Below are positions 1 to 10,652 of a DNA stretch of 64,000 nucleotides, piece by piece. Below the pieces are notes generated by a model, which worked only from the letters and a program-made list of their open reading frames with translations, was not told where the DNA came from and searched no databases. This DNA comes from Diadema setosum (Eukaryota; Echinodermata; Echinoidea; Diadematoida; Diadematidae): positions 32,076,670 to 32,140,669 of the forward strand of contig CM067064.1 in NCBI GenBank assembly GCA_033980235.1. Direction: 5' to 3'. Within the stretch, counting starts at the first letter, position 1. The number at the start of each line of letters is the position of its first letter. The translations under genes were made by a program, and so were the position numbers.

Positions 1-572
1 AACAAAGATTCAGTAGAACGCTTTGTTGAAAATATCACACATGTCATCAAATTGTCATTGAATATGAAACTCTCAAACACAGACCCCCAACAAATATATA
101 TAAACAGAGATAGGGCCCATTTCAAATCCGTCTAATTACAGGCTGTCTGCCTACCCTCTCTAAAAAGCTATAAAAACTCACTGGTAAAAGAGAAAAAGGT
201 CTCTTTTGAGTCAATTGCGCATGTGCACAAATTCCCACACAAAGCTATGGAAATGAAATTAATATGGTATGTAAAGGGTTAATCAAGTATACGCTTTATT
301 TCCGATGATGACCTTTTGAATAAAAGTCGTTCGGTCAGTACATGCATAATGTACCATGTTCCATGAAGATATATTAAACCATTTGCAAGAAATAAAAGTC
401 GTTCGGGCAACCCTACTTAAACTGCACTTAATTCACTGACCGATGACGTTCCGAAACATAGATAATTATAAATGCTATGTCGTAGTCGAGTCACACTCGA
501 TTTGGAAATGGGGTTTTATTTTATATACAATATACTTTAATCAAAAAACTGGAAATGTCGCTATGGCGACTG

Positions 573-1826
573 ATGCCTCCGCAATAATGCATGATTCTCC
601 CAATAGGTGTATTCACAATGTGTGATGACAGTTTCACATAACTGTCAAAATATTGATATGAAAGGTTTGTCAGAAATGTCTTGAGTGTTCACTTTCATCA
701 AACTGGGTTTGCTATAATTGCCTAAGAGTGCAGGTACATATATTTGGGGAATTGAGGATTTTTGTTTGACTTCTGACCGACCCTGTTATAAGTTTATTCA
801 AGGTATGAAGAAAGAGTGTAATTACAGTACAAAATAGATTTTTTTTTCATTTAAACCTGACCTTTGATCCTTAACCTTTGACCTTTGACATTCTGGCTGG
901 AAATTTCCCAGAGAATCTCCATTAGGTAATATATGTATATATTAAGTTTTAAAACTAATAATGCAATCATTGCATATACTAGTATATGAGGGAAACAGTA
1001 AAATTTTGAGGAGTTGACCTTGACCTTTGACCCCCTGACTATTGACCCATGACCCCTAAATTCCACAGATAATCCCTGCCAGTCAGTACATGCATAATGT
1101 ACCAAGTTCCACGAAGATATATTAAACCATTTGCAAGAAAAGTGAAATTGCAACATTTCACCTAACCTTTGACCTTTTGACCTTTGACCTTATGACAAGA
1201 AATTCTCTCTGGAGAATCTCTACACAGTAGTACATGACTACACTAAGTTTCAATAAAATACCTTTGGGCAATGCATAGATATGGGGGAAATAGCAACATT
1301 TTTAGCATTTGACCTTGAACTTTTGACCTTTGACCTCTTGCCAATGTCACTAAAATCTCCTCAACTAATTGCCCCATCATACATCATCCTTGGACCAAGT
1401 TTAGTGAAAGCTGCTTCATCCAGTTTTGAGTTATCCCGTAAACAGATATATTTTAGGATTTGACCTTGATCTTTGACCTGTGACCTCTGTCCGATTTCAC
1501 TATGAAACTAATCATGTAATTGTCCCATCATACATCATCCTCGGACAAAGTCTGGTGAAATTTGCTCGATCCAGTCTTGAGTTATCGCGTAAACGGATAC
1601 AATTTCATGATTTGTCCAAGACCTTTGACCTTTGACCTTTGGCTGATTTCACCCAAAATCTAATCAAGTGATTGCCCCATCATACTTTATAGTTGAACCA
1701 AGTTTGGTAAAATTCCAGTCAATATTTCTCAAGATATCGCGTAAACGAATGCGGACGGACGTACGGACGGACGGACGGACAACACGAAAGCATAATGCCT
1801 CCGGTACCACATCGTGGCGGAGGCAT
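573..1826. mobile_element. Non-autonomous repeat with short inverted ends
   Basis: The block starts with ATGCCTCCGC at 573-582 and ends with its exact reverse complement GCGGAGGCAT at 1817-1826. Just inside the right end lies a GGAC microsatellite (about 1751-1780) and another GCATAATGCCTCC motif. The interior is the tandem array at 857-1642. No transposase is present. Repeats of this general look are widespread in marine invertebrate genomes. The inverted ends suggest a DNA-transposon origin, which is inference. Confidence 0.55.
857..1642 (+). repeat. Tandem ~150-bp repeat with TGACCT clusters
   Basis: Six diverged units begin near 857, 1014, 1160, 1308, 1458 and 1615, a period of about 150 bp. 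Each carries a cluster of TGACCT or close variants, often spaced by one base as TGACCTTTGACCT. That arrangement reads AGGTCAAAGGTCA on the minus strand, the DR1 layout bound by HNF4, RXR and COUP-TF-type nuclear receptors. The rest of each unit has lines such as CCATCATACATCATCC and GAGTTATCSCGTAAAC. Receptor binding is not shown by the sequence. The same array recurs at about 58461-59246. Confidence 0.8.
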
Positions 1827-2112
1827 AAAAATGACTTTCTTTGGTTTTTGACACTGATGTTCTAAGAAGTTTCAATACTATTTTCACAAAAGAGAATCTA
1901 TGTGGTGAATGGCAATAGATCAACAAGTTTATCGGTTAGAGGCAGATTCTTAGGCCATTTTTTTAAAACCTTTTATGACATTCATGAAGGGTAAAGAAAA
2001 AAAATCAGTTTGGAAGTGTTTCTTTCACTATACACGAATTTAAAGCCGATTTTGTTTTTCCCGTAAACATCAAATGTATTTATCATATCGGTATAACATA
2101 CAGGTACATGTA

Positions 2113-3030
2113 TAGAGGAGAGTGGGGTGAACTGGGACGCGGGAGAAGTGGGATACCTCTCATATCTCAAAAAGTTTTGAACTAATCAACTTGCAAGTCT
2201 TATCCCCTTTTATGTATTCGGCAACAGAGCACAAAGACATGGTACACAAACACAAACACTGCTGGAAAGTTTAATTTTCAATTCCTTTTTAAGACACTTT
2301 TTTGATTTTTTTTTTTTTTTTTTTTTTTTACATCCAGTGTGACGTGCTTTCTGAATTCATTGTACACTTTGGCTGGCACTTAGCACGCTATATGTAGGCC
2401 TTATGAGTTTCAATAATTTGCATTTAAAGATTTTGCAAAAATTAGATCAATTGTGATTTTAGCCGCAATTCCTTTAAATCTTTGGGGTGCTAGGATAAAA
2501 TGGGACATCATCGCTGTCGCGCTTTTCCCTTCATTCAAAGTTAATGATGAGAATATCATCATTTTCTTTTTATTTTCTTTAAATTTCAAGCGCTTAGAAA
2601 ATACAATTTTCCCTGATGGACGATAATGGATATGACACGTTTTGCCATGAAACTCTTCAAATGTAAATACTCGCACACCAACACATAGGGCCTACGCGCA
2701 CGCGCACACACACATACACACAAACACACACATTATTATAATATGCTCCTATTACTAGCCTATAGTTATTGTTCGTCCCACTTTACCCCAACCACTGTTC
2801 AACTTCTCCCAGGGGATGGCCCAATTTTTTCCTTTCGGAAGCTACTTTTTTTTTTTAATCAATAATGCAAATATAAAACTTTTAGGAATATGAAGTAATA
2901 ACCCATTATCCAGTAGTCTTTAGGTCCAAGACATGAGTGTCCCATTCTAAATATCAGCAAAGTTGTACTGGAAAATTCACCAAATCACAATTCTTTGTTC
3001 CACTTCTCCCCATGCACTCCCCCCTACACG
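2113..3030. mobile_element. MITE-like repeat with imperfect inverted ends
   Basis: The left end near 2113 (GGAGAGTGGGGTGAACTGGG, then GGGAGAAGTGGGA) is loosely mirrored at about 2998-3027, where GTTCCACTTCTCCCC and CACTCCCCCC appear. Internal TCCCACTTTACCCC at 2776 belongs to the same motif set. The interior has a long poly-T (around 2310) and a CA-rich patch (2700-2730). No coding capacity is seen. The second copy is at about 59714-60632. Confidence 0.45.
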
Positions 3031-3115
3031 CATGTGATAATATTGTGAGTGTATGCATGTGTGTGCTCCGTGTGTGTTTTTCTTGTGACGTATCGTCTTC
3101 TTGAACTCCTTATAG

Positions 3116-3200
3116 GCTCAATGGGACTCGGATTGCCCACTCGGCAAAAAGAGGAACGCAGTGGGAGTCTGCGTCCCAATAATGGATGGAACAAGGACTA
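3116..3200 (+). CDS. Internal exon of small membrane protein gene (left copy)
   Basis: An 85-nt exon lies between an acceptor (CTTATAG at 3109-3115) and a strong donor GTAAGT at 3201. Read in phase 0 it encodes 28 residues containing the pair C-x10-C (CPLGKKRN..., GVCVP) and ends in phase 1. The next exon at 3594 opens in phase 1, so the two join in frame. The matching first exon would lie left of the window. The protein family is not recognised. The right-hand copy of this exon is 60718-60802. Confidence 0.6.
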
Positions 3201-3593
3201 GTAAGTCATTCAATAAAGTGAGATTTATACTTGGAAATAATGAGCAAAGAAAAGCTTGTTTTTATATTTTCTGTCAGTTCGAGGCTGCTATTAATCGTAG
3301 TCATTCACATTTTGAAATAAAACTGTCACACTATGTAAAATTTGGAGATCGCAGGTTATGATCTGTAGGTCAGGCATGCAATCCTGACAAGTACATGTAT
3401 GTTGGAAACTTGAATGGTGCCTTTCATAGGGTACAGTACGTAGTCTCTGCTGAATGCTTTGAAATCAAAATTGCATGTGTGATACTATATTGGTAGTCAA
3501 AGACTTTCCTGTCTCTAAGAACAAAGCGAAGTCTGCCCCTTTCATCTCTTGCTCAACATTTTTTGTTATCTTATTTGTTTAACTTCTGTGTAG

Positions 3594-3769
3594 CTGGCTT
3601 CAATACCAGTGAAGAAATTCACGAATCGACAACCAGGACACCTGCTCTTAGTACAGACCAACGGGACGGTTCCCCCAACGGTAATGCAGCGACACCAATC
3701 CATGTCTCCACAGTGACTGTGACTCTTTGCATGGCCGTCATTATTGTACTCATGATTCGTCCTGAGTAG
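3594..3769 (+). CDS. Terminal exon: Ser/Thr-rich stalk and hydrophobic tail (left copy)
   Basis: The acceptor TTCTGTGTAG ends at 3593; the exon opens in phase 1 and stops with TAG at 3767-3769. It encodes about 58 residues: a Thr/Ser-rich stretch (ESTTRTPALSTD, then a DGSPNGNAA segment) followed by a hydrophobic segment (VTLCMAVIIVLMI) and RPE at the C terminus. This suits a single-pass anchor with almost no cytoplasmic tail; a GPI signal is a less likely alternative because charged residues follow the hydrophobic stretch. A LINE remnant begins 23 bp after the stop in both copies. Confidence 0.6.
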
Positions 3770-4065
3770 ATCATCCTGAATTCTATAGATGCATGGAAAA
3801 TATTTTATTGGATTTCGATGATCCTCATAAAATTCTTTGTGGTGATTGGAATTTGGGCCAAAATATGGAAGTAGATACCTTCAATTATCTTAGACTTGGT
3901 AATAGAAAAGCTAGGGGAAAGTTTCTTGAGATAAAAAAAAAAAAAAAAAAAAAAAAAACGATTTTGGTTCGGTGGATCCATGGCGCCAACTTCACCCCGG
4001 TACAAAATCTTATATATATACGTGGCGATAGCCAACACCACTGAAGCAAAGTAGATCTTTTTGAT

Positions 4066-4713
4066 TTGGAATATCAAACTGACCATTCAATGATCAGCCT
4101 TGACATTGTGTTGGATAAATGTCACAAGAAATTCAGTTATTGGAAGTTTAATAATGCATTTTTGAAAGAATCTGAATTCGTCGACCTTATTAAAGAGAAG
4201 GTAAATGAAGTTACTTTACAGTATCTTGATTTTGGTTTTCTTGATGGTAAACAGTTAGAAGATGTCAGTAAAGGTGATTATAAATTTGTTATTGATGACC
4301 AGTTGTTTTTTGACACACTGTTGATGGAACTGAGACCAGTGACAATCCTGTATGCTATTAGACAGAAGAAAAAAGTAGAAAGAGTAGATAAGGATCTTGT
4401 TAACAAGATAGTTGAATTAGAAAGATTGTTAGATCAAAATATAAACACCAGAGAAAATATAGATAAGATTAAGTCATTGAAAGAAGAATTGGAACAATTT
4501 AGACAACAAAAATTTGAAAGGGCAGCAAATAGGCTACGGCTGCAAGAAATGCAATTTGGAAAAAAAAAACCAACAAAATATTTTCTGAATTTTGAAAAAC
4601 AAAGGATAGTACAAAAAAAAAAATCATTTGTGAAATTGATCAATGATAATCATAGAGTGTTGCAGAATCAAGAAGACATTATGAAAGAAATTGTTTTATA
4701 TTATGAACATTAG
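4066..4713 (+). pseudogene. LINE endonuclease end and endonuclease-RT linker
   Basis: A 215-residue open stretch begins YQTDHSMISLDI, the conserved SDHxxI end of APE-type LINE endonucleases. It continues as a charged, probably coiled-coil linker (KSLKEELEQFRQQKFERAANR) typical of the segment before the reverse transcriptase. It ends at a premature stop. The ATG is simply the first Met of the fragment, not a true start. The right copy (61665-62234) is shorter because of a 9-bp deletion and a frame change near its end. Confidence 0.75.
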
Positions 4714-4734
4714 TATAGATTTCATGCAAACTGT

Positions 4735-6145
4735 GATGCAGTGCATATCGTTTTCAATATCTCACAGACAAAGAGCGTGAGCCATTAGAGGGAGACATTT
4801 CTTTTAGTGAAATTAAGCATGCATTGAAGAATATGACCCCCCCCCCAAAAAAAAAAAAAAAGCTCAAGGGCAAGATGGATTTACAGTAGAATTTGTAAAA
4901 ATATTTTTGAAGAGTTAGGTATATACCTGTATATGGTGCGTATAATGAACTCTGCTTACACTTCAGGAAATTTGTCTCTTTCGCAAAAGACTGGCTTGAT
5001 AACACTTTTTCCTAAGGGTGATAAAGTTAGACATTTTATCAGAAACTGGAGACCAGTTTCGTTGTTGAATGTTGTTTATGAGATACTCTGAAGTTGTATT
5101 GCTAGTAGACTCAAAACTGTATTAAATCGTATTATTCATGCTAACCAAACAGTTTTTTTTTTTTTTTGAAGGGACGATTTATTGGTGAAAACATTAGAAT
5201 TGTGTATGATATACTTGCCTATATACAACTGATATACTGAAAGGGAACAAGTCCCCGGGATGATTTTATTAATTGATTTTTTTTTTTAATGCCTTTGACA
5301 GTGTCTCTCACCACTTTCTGTTTAAAACCATTTCTTTCTTTAAGATTGGTAATTCTTTCATTCGGTGGATAGATTTACTGTACGATGATGTCTATTCTAG
5401 TCTTCTTGTCAAAGGACATGTAACACGCAGATTTCGAGTAGAAAGGGAATGTGGGCAGGGTGACCCACCTCCCTACTTCTTTTTGTTATGTGTAGAAATT
5501 CTTGGGATGTTTATTCGGAATTCGCACATGGTAAAAGGAATCTTTGTCGGCGCGAAAGAATTGAAGATCCTTCAGTATGCAGATGGCACAGCACTATTTC
5601 AAGATGGTACAAATGTTAGTTTCCGCAGTGCTCTACATATTTTGGATTCATTTGGAAAATGTAGTGGGCTGAAGATCAATATGCAAAAAGCAAATGCAGT
5701 TTGGATTGGTGCATCAAAAGGTAGTAATGACTTAGAAACTAAAAGACAAGTGCATTTTGTGCGGGATGATTATCTTTGTCCAGATTTTCATCTTGTAATT
5801 GATGAAATACCCGATTATAATTATGATAGGATTTTCGATAGGGTAAAACGTCAGATGATTTCTTGGATTAAACGAAATATTACAGTTTTGGGAAGAGTAA
5901 CAGTTGTTAAATCATTACTGTTGCCACAGTTCAGTCATCTTTTTATATCAATATCAGCTCCCTCAGCTAAGTTCATGAAAATCATAAAAACTAAGATTTT
6001 CAGTTTATATGGGAGAATAAGCCACATAAAATTGGTAGAAAACATGTGGTTGGTATATAATATGAGAGGGGGTCTTAGAATGCCAGATGTTGAGCATTTT
6101 GGTATGTCATTAAAACTGACATGGATTCGAAGAATGGTTTTATGA
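4735..6145 (+). pseudogene. LINE reverse transcriptase, inactivated
   Basis: Recognisable RT landmarks in order: DGFTVEFVKIF (near 4875), LITLFPKGDK and NWRPVSLLN (5000-5070), the DFFNAFDSVS segment (5275-5300), the GQGDPPPYFFLLC segment (family GCRQGDPLSPYLF), and QYADGTAL at about 5575. The catalytic YADD is YADG here, losing an essential metal-binding Asp. SGLKIN and VWIGAS follow (about 5660-5710). Homopolymer runs and frameshifts break it into several frames, one open from 5273 to 6145. The same YADG occurs in the right copy. Confidence 0.85.
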
Positions 6146-6169
6146 ACATGTAATGATGTCAGTCATTTA

Positions 6170-7303
6170 ATGCAGTCATTTATAACAAAGCCATTTCAAG
6201 TAGGGGTTGGCGATGAATATTTTTTGACTTTATCCCACGAAGTTGCAAATCCATTTTGGAAAGATGTATTCTATGCCATCTCCCTATTATGTCGTTCAGA
6301 GGGATCTGATTTTTTAAATTATCCATTGTGGAAAATAGTTCTATTCAAATCGGGCATAGCACTGTATTTTTCAAATCTTGGCATGGAAAAAGTATCAGGT
6401 ATATCAATGATTTGGTTGATACAAGGGAGATTTGTTGACCCGTGAAGGTTGTGAACGGAAATTTTGTTTGAAACTTAATTACATGTCATATCATTCGGTA
6501 AGTCAAATAATGAAGTGTCGGTTTGGTGGTTATTTTCAAAGATGTGAACAAAATATTGTAGGTCCATTATTGCCATCACGTATCAAAATACTACTGCAAT
6601 AATCAAAATAATGTAGGTGTATTTGTAAAGCTCTTTTTGGAAAAACAAAATGTTTACCTTTAATATATTCTAAATGGGAACGACGTTCGGATAGTCCCCC
6701 TGAAACTATCAAAATGGAAAAGTGTCACATTATGATATTTCGTTTTACTGAGGACACTGGGTTGAGATACTTTCAGTATAAAATAGTAAATAGAATTTTG
6801 TTTTTAAATAGGCAACTGTGTAAGATGAAAAAAGTTAGTAGTGACAAATGTTCGTTTTGTAAAGAAGAGTTGGAAGATATTGTACATTTCTTTTATGAAT
6901 GTGAAACTAGTAAGTCAATCTGGAATGAAACTAAAAAAATCGATAAATGAAGGTTCTAGAGCACAGATAAAATTTAGCCTGGAAAATATTATTCTTTGGT
7001 TTTAAAGAAAAGAGAAACGATGCTCTAAATTGTGTTGTGATTTTGATCAAGCAACAACTGTTCGTACAAAAGTTAAAAAACAAAGTCCCTAGGTTTAACT
7101 CTATGAAGAAAAAAATATTGACTATTATGCAGATGAGAGATATATATTTATTCTGTATCGGGTACTCTCAACAAGTTCAGTTTAAAATGGCAGTCACTCC
7201 AACAATTATTTGTGTAAATGTTTATGAGAAAAATCTTAAGAAAAAAAAAAAGGAGACTATGGTTGGATGTTTTGAGTTTTGTATTATGCTGATATGGAGA
7301 TAA
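6170..7303 (+). pseudogene. LINE C-terminal domain with zinc knuckle, broken
   Basis: Fragments in different frames match the end of L1/Tx1-like ORF2: a segment from 6170 (NPFWKDVFYA), then 6714-6950 with LRYFQYKIVNRILFLN followed by CSFCKEELEDIVHFFYEC, a C-x2-C-x8-H-x4-C knuckle, and a final piece at 7037-7303. Stops separate all three. The element's 3' end is not sharp; I see no clear poly-A tail before about 7340. Confidence 0.7.
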
Positions 7304-7340
7304 TAAAATAGTCCATGGAAGGCTAAAAAGTTTTGGAAAA

Positions 7341-7500
7341 AGAAAATGATTCGTCATTATCAAAGGGTGACCTCCAGGCTTAGGAAGACATTCATTTGCT
7401 TATCTCTTTCTGTTTTGACAACACGTGACAATGAAATATTTTGTGAAGTGAAAGCTATGGAGTTTTAATGGAGAATTGATTACGTAAGCCTATTAACATA
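7341..7500. other. Spacer after LINE
   Basis: This is probably LINE 3' UTR. I see no coding sequence or repeat boundary that I can place confidently. Confidence 0.3.
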
Positions 7501-7885
7501 ATTTCGTCTATAATTTCGTCTAAGAATAAAGAAAATTCAACATTTTTTTCACTTTTCTTGCATAACAAAAGAACACTTGACTTTTCTCTTTCAGAAGGCA
7601 TTACCCTTAACATAATTTGATGATGTCAGTAACAAGTCGAAGAAATGTGCACTTTATTCAAAAAGTGAAGTTTTGTGAATTTCTCTTTTTATTTTCTTTA
7701 TATCGTTGTACGCATATGACATCACACACTGTAGTAGTCTTCTCATCGAGTATAGTGACTGCGCAGATATTCTAAAAATTCATATCTTTTGAACGGATTG
7801 TCCGATTTTCCCCAAACTGTCACTAATGTGTTTTACTAATATTGTTGCATTCACTCAATCCACATGTAAATGAAGGTGCACTTCG
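7500..7885. mobile_element. Foldback family A, 5'-truncated copy
   Basis: Sequence from about 7505 to 7885 follows the right-hand half of the complete element at 29458-30037. Shared lines include TATCGTTGTACGCATATGAC, GACATCACA, ACGGATTGTCCGATTTT and ATTGTTGCATTCACTCAA. The terminal ACTTGTCCTTTAA is degraded and the opposite arm is missing. There is no coding capacity. Confidence 0.65.
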
Positions 7886-8361
7886 GAGTTGAAATTCAAC
7901 AATGACTACTGATTAATCACTCCAATTACAAGATAGCTGCTTGTCGCTTGTGGTGCCTGCGCGTTCAGGTTTCTAATCTTTGGACCCGGCGTGATATCTG
8001 ATCATGATGTCACACATTTGAAGTGATAAACGATAAAAAACGATAAACGATTATCGATTGACAAAAGTATCCATACACACCAAGGTCGTTGTTCTTCTGA
8101 ATGCTTGTTTATCATGAATCCTGAATGAAACTCAAGAAGCTGTAAAAATGTGTAGGTAGGAAAATATGACACATTATTGTATAAAAAGAGATTGTTGTTA
8201 TTGTTTTTTATAGTATTTTATTTCCTCTTTTTGAATAAAGAATACATCTCCTTGAAATCGCCCATGTCTAACTCGTTCATTTAGATCACATTCTCTCATC
8301 GATTCCATTATGATTTTCGATTATTATGAAAGGTAGCAAAAGAAGGAATATGTGTAATAAA
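7886..8361. other. Unassigned intergenic DNA
   Basis: No gene or clear element is visible. A small CGATAAACGAT-type repeat cluster sits at about 8026-8058. Confidence 0.3.
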
Positions 8362-8442
8362 TTTGAGTAACCTCTTGTTAGTGTTTGTATGCGTGTGTGG
8401 ATGTATGTGTGTGTGTGTGCGTGTGTGTGTGTGTGTGTGTGT
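8362..8442 (+). repeat. (TG)n microsatellite
   Basis: An interrupted GT run (GTGTTTGTATGCGTGTGTGG, then a long pure GT stretch to 8442). Open frames over it are low-complexity artefacts. Confidence 0.9.
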
Positions 8443-8915
8443 GAAATCAATAAAGAAAATCGGAATCATAAAGAACTGGAATATAATAAAGAAAGATAAA
8501 GAACCACAATTGGCAACGTCAGTTGAAGTAGGCAAGTACAGTGTATAACACACTGATTCTTGTACCATTATAGCCGAATTTGCGAAAGCCGGGTTAAAAT
8601 CAACTTTGTGTAGGCCCTGGAAAAATATGATTCCGACTTTTAATTGATGGAATGTAAGAGACATTTGGTGTAATGAATGGTATTGCACTAGAGACCTAAT
8701 CTTGCAGTCTTTTGAATGTTTTCTACGAGTACATGCATTTTACATCAGTAATAAAACATTGACATTCGCGAATTTCTTGTTTGGTCGAGTAAGACCTCGA
8801 CTATGCATCTGTAGGCCTACTATTTATCATTTAGTTGCCAAGATGAACTCAGTGACAGGTGGTTAATTAAAAACAAGGAATATTTACAAAATAAAGTAGT
8901 AGCCATCGCCAAGGT

Positions 8916-8916
<1 letters not shown>
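8443..8916. other. Unassigned intergenic DNA
   Basis: No supported gene, RNA or repeat is seen here. Confidence 0.3.
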
Positions 8917-8997
<81 letters not shown>

Positions 8998-8999
8998 GT
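8917..8999 (+). repeat. (CA)n(TA)n compound microsatellite
   Basis: About 60 bp of CA repeats run directly into about 22 bp of AT repeats ending near 8998. Minus-strand open frames over it are artefacts. Confidence 0.95.
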
Positions 9000-9667
9000 T
9001 ATGATAACAACACTTGACGTGATCTTGATAAACATATGGTTGCTGAACCCAAACCCAGTCGCTCCCACTCGAACTCGATAACACCCCTACAGTATGAAGA
9101 AAATTTAAAGATTTAAATCTCAATATGATTTATTCCTTATGCATGACGACGTTAATCTCGAAACACAAACATGATTACGACAAAACTCATCAGGGACGAA
9201 TATCAAACAACATGAATGCACGGACACCTAGATATTGGTGACGTTTTGGGTTCATATGATATTGTACTTTTAATGGATACTCATGTGGATCTGACGACTT
9301 TTACGTTTTAGTGAGATTTGGTATAGGTTTCCTTTACAGAAAAAACAAAAATATGCTCTCTTTCGGAAACATTTCTTTCTGTCTTAAAGGATATTATTAT
9401 CATTATTATTGTGGATCGGTGCGTCCTAAAATGTGCAGAAGTCGCAAGTGTTGTCTTCAAGTCAATTCAAGTGATCTTATTTCCACATAAAGTAATACAA
9501 AGCAGTATACATAACGCTTACGTGAGTGTTCATCATAGTCTTTATCATATTTCGGGGGGGGGGGGGGGCAAAACTGCCCATTATTGTTCTATCGTTGACA
9601 ACACACACATATGCCTGTGCACCTATTGGGAGAAACAGTATTTTTTTCTAGACAATCATGTATTTAT
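9000..9667. other. Unassigned DNA with a poly-G tract
   Basis: No gene was identified. A run of about 14 G is at 9555-9568. A short ATT/ATC-rich patch lies near 9390-9410. Confidence 0.3.
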
Positions 9668-9989
9668 GTATTGGTTTTCCCGGTCTTTTTCATACTTTTG
9701 TCATTCTAATTCATGAATGTACATTCAAATTCAAACGAACGCGAAAATATTCGGGCATTCAAATTCAGAATCGACCAATTTCATTCATGAGAACTCTTTT
9801 TCGTTTCCGTCAAATCGAATTCACGCATGGGCGTTCAATTTCAAAATAAAATTATGAGCACTGCATTTCCTACACGTACATTCAAATTCAGGCGACAGTC
9901 ATGTGATAGTAAACGATAAGCTCGTTTTTAGCATTCAGTTTCATTTTCAGCTATGTGATCAATTACTACTTCGTGCAGTCAAACAAGAC

Positions 9990-10652
9990 TTCGTGCGAAC
10001 AAGACCGTCTGGTCTTGTTTCTGTCTTGTTTTTGTTTTCCATCGTCCAACCCTCGTGTATCGTTATCTCCGTTGTGCTAGTTTTGCTTCCTGTGGTAGCC
10101 TGTCTTTTGCGTTTTTTATAGCCTCGTCGATGTCCCAGTGTCGCTTTATGTCCGTTTATGTGTTAATGTTGTCATTATGTGTTTTTTCCTTTTCTGTCTG
10201 ACTCTTTATGGGCTTCTATTTTTATTTCTATTTTGTCAATGTTTTTAAACATTTTTTTCTCTCTCCATTTTTTTTCTTTTTCTGCTGTTACAACTATTTT
10301 CGCTGTTGTTGCTTCAGACATTTTCGTTGCTGTTCTGATGCCGATAATTGTTACCAATATTTTCCCTGATTCTTTCTCTCCCGAGGGGCCCACACTCTAC
10401 AAGCTTCGTCTTTTCAGTGGGTCCCTCCGTTTTTCGCCTTGTGTACGTTGATATTCCACTTTATTTCAATTTACTTCAGGCATTGTAATGTATCTTTACT
10501 GCAAGTATACAAGTACTGTTTTACTCGGTTAAACTCACTTTGTTTGTTTTTTTATACGATTTTTATCACCGAAGAAAGAGTGATGTATGTAATGTTATTT
10601 TTTTATTGTCGAAAAACGGAATAAACTTGAATTTGAATTTGAATTTAATGAG
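9990..10652 (+). mobile_element. 3' UTR of a CR1/L2-group LINE
   Basis: A T-rich stretch contains GAGGGGCCCAC (10383-10393) paired with GTGGGTCCCTC (10417-10427) around a 23-nt loop, and ends AATAAACTTGAATTTGAATT, a polyadenylation-like signal plus a short tandem tail. The same hairpin, loop and tail type occur at the end of the LINE at 38895-40457, which still has coding sequence. This is therefore a severely 5'-truncated insertion of the same family. Confidence 0.7.
10383..10427 (+). promoter_or_regulatory. Conserved LINE 3'-UTR hairpin, copy 1
   Basis: An 11-bp stem (10383-10393 with 10417-10427, one G-U pair) closes a loop that includes CTACAAGC and GTCTTTT. It closely resembles the hairpin at 40199-40243. 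A role in recognition by the LINE reverse transcriptase is inference from other LINEs with 3' stem-loops. Confidence 0.6.

Larger units (their letters stand above)
1..6460 (+). repeat. Left copy of a long direct duplication
   Basis: This stretch matches 57605-64000 in the same orientation and order, with an offset of 57604 at the start that shrinks slightly at homopolymer and small indels. Only scattered substitutions are visible in the first 5 kb (for example at 554, 664 and 883). Position 1 is already inside the duplicated sequence, so the left boundary is not visible; the right copy is cut off by the window end. It may be a tandem segmental duplication with a period near 57.6 kb, or two haplotypes joined in the assembly. 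Confidence 0.95.
3793..7340 (+). mobile_element. Decayed L1/Tx1-like LINE (left copy)
   Basis: Pieces occur in LINE order: an endonuclease remnant (LCGDWNLGQN near 3838-3868), the endonuclease-RT linker with TDHSMISLDI, the reverse transcriptase, and a C-terminal Cys/His knuckle. The element lacks its 5' end and has many frameshifts and stops, so it is dead. Long homopolymers sit inside what should be coding sequence (poly-A at 3933-3958, C/A run at 4840-4861, poly-T at 5152-5167 and 5278-5287). The right-hand copy begins at 61395. Confidence 0.85.

Noticed and set aside
3793..4044. A separate small gene downstream of the membrane-protein exon
   Set aside because: The start (LCGDWNLGQN) is the LINE endonuclease remnant, and the rest runs through a poly-A tract.
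8820..9123. Cys/Val-rich minus-strand frames
   Set aside because: They translate the CA/TA microsatellite.
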